A stretch of DNA of 45,161 nucleotides. It comes from Phenylobacterium sp. Lineage in GTDB: Bacteria; Pseudomonadota; Alphaproteobacteria; Caulobacterales; Caulobacteraceae. Position 1 is the stretch's first letter. Each line of letters begins with the position of its first letter. Of the stretch, positions 39,901-45,161 are shown piece after piece. The stretch covers positions 1 to 45,161 of the forward strand of contig NZ_JAUSLG010000094.1 of NCBI RefSeq assembly GCF_030646615.1. Direction: 5' to 3'. Both the position numbers and the translations under genes were made by a program. The notes beneath the pieces are model-generated. The model made no database searches, had not been told where the DNA came from, and was given only the letters and a program-made list of their open reading frames with translations.

Positions 39901-40038
39901 ACCATCCTGTCCCTGGTGCTGGTGCCGGTGGTCTACGAGATCGTGGACGACTTCGAGCGCTGGCTGGCGCCCAAGCTCGGCCGCCTGGTCACCCCCCGGG
40001 AGGCGCCGGGTCCGGCCGTGCCAGAGGACCGCCTCTAA
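36922..40038 (+). CDS. RND superfamily efflux pump (AcrB/HAE1-like)
   Basis: A 1038-residue inner-membrane proton-driven exporter. It has TM1 near the N-terminus (IPVVVLFVALTLAGMISYG), a large porter domain, TM2-6 with the proton-relay pair DD in GILVDDAIVEVENIEK, a second periplasmic loop, and TM8-12 at the end (AILVLLFRSF and GLAAKNSILLVEYTIE). A poly-Gly insert lies in the second loop near residues 600-612. The operon has no adjacent regulator. Substrates cannot be predicted from sequence; hydrophobic drugs or envelope compounds are typical. Confidence 0.94.
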   Translation: MSAERPLGLSTWAIRNPIPVVVLFVALTLAGMISYGSLPVKLFPNVQFPLVSVTVTQSGAAPGEMETQITRPVEDALAGIPNVNNIYSTVTQGVSVTNVEFELGEDLQKATDDVRSRIDQTRAVLPREIDEPTVQRVELDSQPIMTYAVAADSMSDVELSWFVDDTLGRALQASEGVAQVARVGGVTREINVVLDPDRLAARGLTATQVNNALRSFDLDAPGGRVTIGGQEQNLRVLGAVSSVEALRDLTIPTGQGGFVRLSDIADVGDGASEPRGFARLNGQPVVGFMVMKTRDSSDVAVEDGVLEALAELERQHDGVSFTKIFSSVDETRASFHATQNVLLEGMGLAALVVFVFLRNWRSTAIAAVAMPLSLIPTFFVMNLFGFSLNIVTLLGLTLVIGILVDDAIVEVENIEKRIVAGMRPFQAALEGADAIGLAVVATTASIVVVFTPVSFMGGMAGQFFREFGITVSVAVIFSLLVARLLTPLMAAYLLKPVAHPQERKPFKGFYRNTLEWALDHRIVACIAGGVLFILSLALIPLLPQGFQPAGDPDYLYVNVQGPPGATAEHMEGVVRDITSTFSERPEVTNIFAQIGSTVVAQGPGGGGGGGSDLRSGTVTVLLDEGRNLSGDEIRREMREALREIPDARVTFLDGQGQAGLQIVLTSTNPDALRETALELERQMRDVPEIAEPRPSVPPTGPELIIRPRAAEAARLGVSAEQIATVARVATVGDIDANVAKMTIGERRLPIRLRLPADARTDLEAIRGLRLPTATGGATTLGAVADVEFQAGPARIDRLNRSRQLTVQAELNGVELGDANQKVQALPIMQNLPDGVAPAATGELEAMQELFGAMGMAIFAGVSMIFAVLVLLFRSFFKPVVILSALPLAVGGAFLGLLAFQLSLSIPSMIGFLMLLGLAAKNSILLVEYTIEREREGMPQREALIEACRERARPIVMTTVAMAAGMLPTALALEKGAEFRQPMAVAVIGGLITSTILSLVLVPVVYEIVDDFERWLAPKLGRLVTPREAPGPAVPEDRL

Positions 40039-40050
40039 ACTCAAAGACTT

Positions 40051-40116
40051 GAGCGCGTTTTGTTCCGATAACCGGTTCCCACTTATCGGAACGCGCTCCA
40101 GACGCCTGTTCTGGAG
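40051..40116. repeat. Palindromic repeat and hairpin between convergent genes
   Basis: GAGCGCG (40051-40057) and TTCCGATAA (40063-40071) are complementary to the contiguous arm TTATCGGAACGCGCTC (40083-40098); five bases in the left arm bulge out. A second stem CTCCAG-N9-CTGGAG (40096-40101, 40111-40116) overlaps it. This repeat type is scattered in alphaproteobacteria and here could stop both the RND and the dehydratase transcripts. Confidence 0.8.
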
Positions 40117-40119
40117 AGA

Positions 40120-41100
40120 TCAGATTTCGCCGCGCAGGACCTGGGCGAACTGCTCGGGGTCGACATTGCCGCCGGACAGGACGAGCGCGACGCTCGTCTT
40201 GCCGGCGACGTCGATCTTGCCCGCCAGCAGGGCCGCAAGCGCCGCGACGCCGCCGGGCTCGACCACCAGCTTGAGCGTCGAGAAGGCGTAGCGCATGGCG
40301 TCGGTGATCTCGCGATCGCTGACCAGGGCCACGTCCGCCACGGTCTCTTGCAGGATCGGGAAGGTGAGCACCCCCGGAGCCGGTGATTCCAGGGAGTCGC
40401 ACAGGGACCGGCCGGTGGGCTTGAAGGTCCGGCGCTCGCCGGCCTGCAGGGATTTCAGCGTATCGTCGAAGGCTTCTGGCTCGACGCCCACCATGGCGGT
40501 CTGGGGGCTCAGCCCCTTCACCGCCGTGGCCAGACCGGCCAGCAACCCGCCGCCGCTGATCGGGGCGGCCACCACGTCGAGGCTCGCGCCGACGGCCCTG
40601 GCCTGGGCCACCAGCTCAAGACCCACCGTGCCTTGACCGGCGATGATGTGCGGGTCGTCGAAGGCCGGAACCACCACCGCCCCACGCTGCTCGGCGATCT
40701 CGGCCGCGATGGCCTCGCGGCTGTCGGTCAGCCGGTCATAGAAACGCACCTCGGCGCCATAGCCCTGTGTGGCGGCGACCTTCACCGCCGGGGCGTCCTT
40801 GGGCATGACGATCAGGGCAGGGATGCCCAGCAGCCGGGCGGCCAGGGCGACCCCTTGCGCATGGTTGCCGGACGAGAAGGCCACCACGCCGCGGGCGCGC
40901 TCGTCGGCGTCCAGCTGAACCAGCCGGTTATAGGCCCCGCGGAACTTGAAGGCGCCGACCCGCTGAAGGGTCTCGGCCTTGAGCAGCACCCGCAGGCCCA
41001 TCTTCTCGTTCAGCGCAGGGCTCTCGATCAGCGGCGTCTCGACGGCGAGGCCGCGGATCCGGTCGGCGGCGGCCTCGATATCGGCGAGGGTCACACTCAT
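40120..41100 (-). CDS. PLP-dependent threonine/serine dehydratase
   Basis: A 326-residue fold-type II PLP enzyme that deaminates threonine (to 2-oxobutanoate) or serine. Lys52 in GAFKFRGA binds [11 protein letters not shown] (76-83) and SGGGLLAG hold the cofactor phosphate, and the C-terminal end stops at the catalytic domain. The lack of a C-terminal ACT-like domain makes it the catabolic type rather than feedback-inhibited IlvA; serine racemase or threo-3-hydroxyaspartate lyase activity is also possible. It overlaps the VOC gene by 4 bases. Confidence 0.9.
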   Translation of the reverse strand: MSVTLADIEAAADRIRGLAVETPLIESPALNEKMGLRVLLKAETLQRVGAFKFRGAYNRLVQLDADERARGVVAFSSGNHAQGVALAARLLGIPALIVMPKDAPAVKVAATQGYGAEVRFYDRLTDSREAIAAEIAEQRGAVVVPAFDDPHIIAGQGTVGLELVAQARAVGASLDVVAAPISGGGLLAGLATAVKGLSPQTAMVGVEPEAFDDTLKSLQAGERRTFKPTGRSLCDSLESPAPGVLTFPILQETVADVALVSDREITDAMRYAFSTLKLVVEPGGVAALAALLAGKIDVAGKTSVALVLSGGNVDPEQFAQVLRGEI

Positions 41101-41516
41101 TTCGCAAACACCATGTCGTCGTGGGCGAACGCCTTGAATTCCAGGGCGTTGCCGGAGGGGTCGAGGAAGAACAGGGTCGCCTGCTCGCCGGGCTGGCCCT
41201 TGAAGCGGACCTGCGGGGCGATGATGAACGACGTGCCCGCGGCCTGCAGCCGGTCGGCCAGATCCTGCCAGGCGTCCAGGGTCAGGATGACGCCGAAGTG
41301 GCGCACCGGCACCTGTTCGCCGTCCACGGCGCTGGTCTGGCGATGGCCGACCTCATCGGGCGCCAGATGGGCGACGATCTGGTGGCCATGGAAGTCGAAA
41401 TCGATCCAGTCGGGGCTGGAGCGGCCTTCGGCGCAGCCCAGCAGATCGCCATAGAAGGCGCGGGCCTCGGCCAGGTCGTGGACGGGGAAGGCGAGGTGGA
41501 AGCGGGGTCGGGTCAT
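41097..41516 (-). CDS. VOC (glyoxalase/dioxygenase superfamily) protein
   Basis: A 139-residue vicinal-oxygen-chelate protein with two beta-alpha-beta-beta-beta modules. Possible metal ligands are His7 (RFHLAF), His73 (VRHFGV) and Glu126 (NALEFKAF). The motif [13 protein letters not shown] is typical. The exact reaction is unknown; members include lyases, dioxygenases and resistance proteins. It is translationally coupled to the dehydratase downstream, and divergent from the PagL-like gene across a palindrome-rich gap. Confidence 0.87.
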   Translation of the reverse strand: MTRPRFHLAFPVHDLAEARAFYGDLLGCAEGRSSPDWIDFDFHGHQIVAHLAPDEVGHRQTSAVDGEQVPVRHFGVILTLDAWQDLADRLQAAGTSFIIAPQVRFKGQPGEQATLFFLDPSGNALEFKAFAHDDMVFAK

Positions 41517-41541
41517 GGGATTCCTGAATAGCTTGCCGCCC

Positions 41542-41579
41542 GCCGTCGCGCGACGGCTTTAACGCACGGCCGACCGTGC
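41542..41579. promoter_or_regulatory. Two adjacent palindromes in a divergent promoter region
   Basis: GCCGTCGCGCGACGGC (41542-41557) is a perfect 16-base palindrome and GCACGG-CCGA-CCGTGC (41564-41579) a 6-bp inverted repeat, 6 bases apart. They lie between the divergent VOC and PagL-like genes, 26-80 bases from the starts. They are candidates for operators. Confidence 0.45.
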
Positions 41580-41621
41580 TTATCTGTGCGCGGTCCATAG
41601 CATGGGGTTTGGGGGCGATTC

Positions 41622-42221
41622 ATGATGCGCAAGAGGATTGCGGCGGCCGGTGCGGCTGTCTGTCTCGTCTGGACGGGGACCGCCCAGGCCGCCGACCTGC
41701 TGGTCGGAGTCTATGGCCACGACGTCACCTTCATCGGCAAGGCGATCGGCTCGGGCGCGGCGGGCCGCGAGGACGGGATCGACCTGCATCTTGGCCTGCG
41801 CAGCGAGCCCATCGCGGCCCTGTGGGGCGATCCCCAGGCGCACGCCTTCGTCTCCATCAACAGCGAGAACACCAGCAACTTCGTGGCCGCCGGTCTGTCC
41901 TGGCCGATCGGCGTCACAGACCGGCTCTATGTCCGGCCGGGCCTGGGCCTGGCCTATACGGACGGGGAGGCGGGGCTGCCGCCGGTCAATGAGCCAGGCC
42001 TCACCCCTGACGAGGTGGCCCGCCGCCTGGAGCTCTACAACACCCGCATCGACTTCGGCTCCAAGCTGTTGTTCCAGCCTGAACTCTCCCTGGGCTACAC
42101 ATTCACCGAGCGGTTCGCCGCCGAACTGTCCTGGGTCCACATCTCCAACGCCCAGATTTTCCACCAGGGCAAGAACCAGGGTCTTGACGAAGCTGGCGTG
42201 CGACTGATTTACAGCTTCTGA
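41622..42221 (+). CDS. PagL-like lipid A 3-O-deacylase (acyloxyacyl hydrolase)
   Basis: A 199-residue outer-membrane beta-barrel protein with a signal peptide (residues 1-23, AQA cleavage). The C-terminal motif WVHISNA with His173 and Ser175, followed by KNQGLDEAGVRLIYSF ending in Phe, matches PagL, which removes the 3-linked acyl chain of lipid A. The position of the catalytic Glu is held by Asp189 by my alignment, with Glu190 next to it and a two-residue longer loop than in Pseudomonas PagL. Two ATG codons stand in a row at 41622 and 41625. Confidence 0.85.
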   Translation: MMRKRIAAAGAAVCLVWTGTAQAADLLVGVYGHDVTFIGKAIGSGAAGREDGIDLHLGLRSEPIAALWGDPQAHAFVSINSENTSNFVAAGLSWPIGVTDRLYVRPGLGLAYTDGEAGLPPVNEPGLTPDEVARRLELYNTRIDFGSKLLFQPELSLGYTFTERFAAELSWVHISNAQIFHQGKNQGLDEAGVRLIYSF

Positions 42222-42335
42222 CCTGCCCCGCGCCGCGTGCGCCATCGGCGGGTTCCACAATCGATCACATCCTCTCGCCGAGCCCTGTCGAAGGGCGGGA
42301 CGGATCCGCTCGGCAGGCGGAAGGATCGTATCTCA

Positions 42336-43625
<1,290 letters not shown>

Positions 43626-43637
43626 GCGGGGCGGCGA

Positions 43638-43657
43638 CCGTAAGTGGTTCTTTACGG
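43638..43657. other. Short hairpin between purA and the receiver-like gene
   Basis: CCGTAA-N8-TTACGG, a perfect 6-bp inverted repeat 25-44 bases before the proposed start of the next gene. Could be part of its promoter or leader. Confidence 0.3.
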
Positions 43658-43681
43658 CCTCGTGCCACCTTCGCTCCAATC

Positions 43682-44518
43682 GTGGAGCGAGCCCCAGTGT
43701 TCAAGGATGACGGAAAGCTGATCGATCGCATGGCGCCCGCCCTCCAGCGGGTGCTGGTGATCGATCCGTCGCCGCCGGGCAGCCGCATGCTGGCCGATCT
43801 CATGCGCAGCCTGACCCATTGCCAGGTCTGGATCGCGCCCTCGGCCGGCAAGGCCATGGAGCTGCTGAAGGGGATCGATCCGCAGATCGTCTTCATCGAG
43901 CACGCCGAGCGGGGCGGGGTGGACGGCATCGAGTTCACCCGCAGACTGCGCCGCAGCGAGGCCGCCTGCCGCCAGGCGCCGGTGGTCATGATCCTGGCCC
44001 AGCCGACCGCCGCCGCCGTCCTGGGGGCCCGGGACGCCGGGGTGCACGAATTCCTGCGCAAGCCCTTCACCACCGGCGACCTGCTCAAGCGGTTGGAGGC
44101 GGTGACCCTGCGACCCCGCGACTGGGTCGAGGCGGTGACCTATGTCGGCCCCGACCGCCGGCGGTTCAACTCCGGCGACTATACGGGTCCGCTGAAGCGC
44201 CGCTCCGACACCCGGGCCACGCCGGAGAAATCGCGGATCACCCAGGCGATCAAGATTCTGAAGTCCGCCGCCGGCGCCCTGCAGAGCGATCCGATCCAGG
44301 CCCTGCGAGCCATGAAGGCCCAGGGCGCGGACCTGCAGTCTGTGGCTGTGAAAACCGGCGACATCAAGCTGGCTGGCGCCGCGGCCGAATTCCAGCGCTA
44401 CCTGGCCACCGTCGCCGATCCCCGCCGGCTCGACCCGGCCCAGGTGGCGTTCCACGTGGCCGCCCTGTCGGCCTTCCTGCCAGCCGAGAGCGCGCCGGCC
44501 GCCAAGCGGGTCGCCTGA
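43682..44518 (+). CDS. Degenerate receiver-domain protein
   Basis: A 278-residue protein whose first half is a response-regulator receiver fold (RVLVIDPSPPGSRMLADLM, QIVFIEHAERGGVDGIEF, VHEFLRKPFT). The phospho-acceptor Asp at the end of the third strand is replaced by Glu73; only one of the two N-terminal acidic residues remains (Asp28, followed by Pro), the conserved Thr/Ser is Leu105, and the conserved Lys127 is kept. The second half (about 140-278) begins with YVGPDRRRFNSGDY, a motif recurring in alphaproteobacterial receiver proteins, then a helical region of unknown fold. GTG at 43682 or GTG at 43697 may be the start. It is probably a phosphorylation-independent or Glu-mimic output protein. 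Confidence 0.8.
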   Translation: MERAPVFKDDGKLIDRMAPALQRVLVIDPSPPGSRMLADLMRSLTHCQVWIAPSAGKAMELLKGIDPQIVFIEHAERGGVDGIEFTRRLRRSEAACRQAPVVMILAQPTAAAVLGARDAGVHEFLRKPFTTGDLLKRLEAVTLRPRDWVEAVTYVGPDRRRFNSGDYTGPLKRRSDTRATPEKSRITQAIKILKSAAGALQSDPIQALRAMKAQGADLQSVAVKTGDIKLAGAAAEFQRYLATVADPRRLDPAQVAFHVAALSAFLPAESAPAAKRVA

Positions 44519-44522
44519 AACG

Positions 44523-44552
44523 AAAACGGCCGGTCCTGGGAAGGGCCGGCCG
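44523..44552 (-). terminator. Rho-independent terminator of rpoH
   Basis: On the minus strand CGGCCGG, a 12-base loop region, CCGGCCG, then TTTTCGTTT. It lies 24 bases after the rpoH stop. The stem could also slow transcription of the convergent receiver gene, but it lacks a T run in that direction. Confidence 0.8.
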
Positions 44553-44575
44553 CAGACGTCTGTATGTCGGCGGGC

Positions 44576-45160
44576 TCAGGCGTTGACCAGGTTCCGGTCT
44601 TCGGCGGCGGCCTGCATGGTCTTCTGCAGCTTCTCGAAGGCGCGGACCTCGATCTGGCGAACCCGCTCGCGGCTGACGCCGTACTGGCCAGCCAGTTCCT
44701 CGAGCGTCGTGGGATCATCCTTCAGGCGACGCTCGGTCAGGATGTGGCGCTCGCGATCGGTCAGCTCGGCCATCGCCTCTTGCAGCAGGCCCATGCGAAG
44801 GCCGCGCTCTTCCTTGTCGGCGACCACGGTCTCCTGGCTCGGCGCATTGTCGTCGGCCAGCCAGTCCTGCCATTCGCTCTCGGAGTCCGAACGCAGGGGC
44901 GCGTTCAGCGAGGCGTCCGGACCCGACAGGCGCCGGTTCATGGAGATGACCTCCTCGTCCAGCACGCCCAGCTTGGTGGCGATCAGGTGGACCTGGTCGG
45001 GATGCATGTCGCCGTCTTCAAAGGCGCTGATCTGGCTCTTGGCCTTGCGCAGGTTGAAGAACAGCTTCTTCTGCGCAGCCGTGGTGCCCATCTTCACGAG
45101 GCTCCAGGATCGCAGGATGTACTCCTGGATCGAGGCGCGAATCCACCACATGGCGTAGGT
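44576..45160 (-). CDS. rpoH: RNA polymerase sigma-32 (heat-shock sigma factor), partial
   Basis: The C-terminal roughly 195 residues of RpoH; the gene starts beyond the right edge of the window. Region 2.4 (AMWWIRASIQEYILRSWSLV) and the RpoH box QKKLFFNLRK identify it as sigma-32 and not another sigma factor. Region 4.2 (TTLEELAGQYGVSRERVRQI) should bind the -35 element. It directs transcription of chaperone and protease genes. It converges with the receiver-like gene at 43682-44518 and ends in a terminator. Confidence 0.96.
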   Translation of the reverse strand, partial: TYAMWWIRASIQEYILRSWSLVKMGTTAAQKKLFFNLRKAKSQISAFEDGDMHPDQVHLIATKLGVLDEEVISMNRRLSGPDASLNAPLRSDSESEWQDWLADDNAPSQETVVADKEERGLRMGLLQEAMAELTDRERHILTERRLKDDPTTLEELAGQYGVSRERVRQIEVRAFEKLQKTMQAAAEDRNLVNA

Positions 45161-45161
45161 C

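Noticed and set aside
36670..40044. Open frame of over 1100 codons on the minus strand across the RND pump gene
   Set aside because: It is fully antisense to a well-supported RND pump gene. Its translation is a His/Gln/Gly/Asp-rich low-complexity product typical of the reverse strand of GC-rich genes.
42280..42297. CCCTGTCGAAGGG motif before purA as a regulator site
   Set aside because: It resembles a short dispersed repeat fragment and does not suggest a riboswitch. PurR-type sites were not recognisable.

Overview
The window is a gene-dense, GC-rich stretch of an alphaproteobacterial chromosome. Gene content and order point to the Caulobacteraceae (Caulobacter, Phenylobacterium, Brevundimonas or a close relative). 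The supporting signs are a tad/cpa pilus operon, a perfect TTAA-N7-TTAA (CtrA-type) site, a membrane-anchored CycM-like cytochrome c, a chemoreceptor ending in a CheR-docking pentapeptide, and many ATGA/GTGA start-stop overlaps. No integrase, transposase, tRNA, rRNA operon or CRISPR array was seen. No gene-free stretch exceeds 300 bases; the longest is about 283 bases, in front of the regulator at 18557-19048.

Layout: (1) 2-3392, the end of a tad/cpa type IVc pilus operon (cpaF fragment, tadB, tadC) facing a secreted TPR protein. (2) 3480-8210, an M17 aminopeptidase coupled to an NlpC/P60 hydrolase, a membrane cytochrome c on the opposite strand, and a kdsB-pheA pair. (3) 8369-12227, NADH pyrophosphatase, then SRP RNA-dnaX-ybaB-recR, the same order as in Firmicutes. 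(4) 12470-17708, rmuC, def, a small lipoprotein, fmt-truA and dapE. (5) 17883-19048, two poorly known genes: a protein with the outline of a DnaQ exonuclease but no catalytic residues, and a winged-helix-like regulator. (6) 19332-24875 on the minus strand, a long run rpmH-rnpA-yidC-yihA-argB-HAD-dapD joining ribosome and membrane biogenesis to arginine and lysine synthesis. (7) 24969-30983 on the minus strand, TetR-quinone oxidoreductase-map, a small secreted six-cysteine protein behind the CtrA-type site, a dienoyl-CoA reductase-like SDR and a chemoreceptor. (8) 31253-34096, a small exported TonB-C-like protein, a DUF72 protein and an M28 peptidase. (9) 34321-40038, a complete RND efflux operon. 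(10) 40120-45161, threonine dehydratase-VOC, a PagL-like lipid A deacylase, purA, a degenerate receiver protein and the 3' part of rpoH.

Most of the window is housekeeping. The parts least explained by known families are the symmetric six-cysteine secreted protein with its CtrA-type promoter site (27520-27950), the exonuclease-like pseudoenzyme with an 11-bp inverted repeat in front of it (17783-18515), the receiver-like protein with Glu at the phosphorylation position between purA and rpoH (43682-44518), and the minimal exported TonB-C-like domain (31253-31558). Several dispersed palindromic repeats sit between operons (8251-8362, 12234-12392, 16457-16524, 40051-40116).

Functions were assigned by recognising family motifs by eye; no database search was run.
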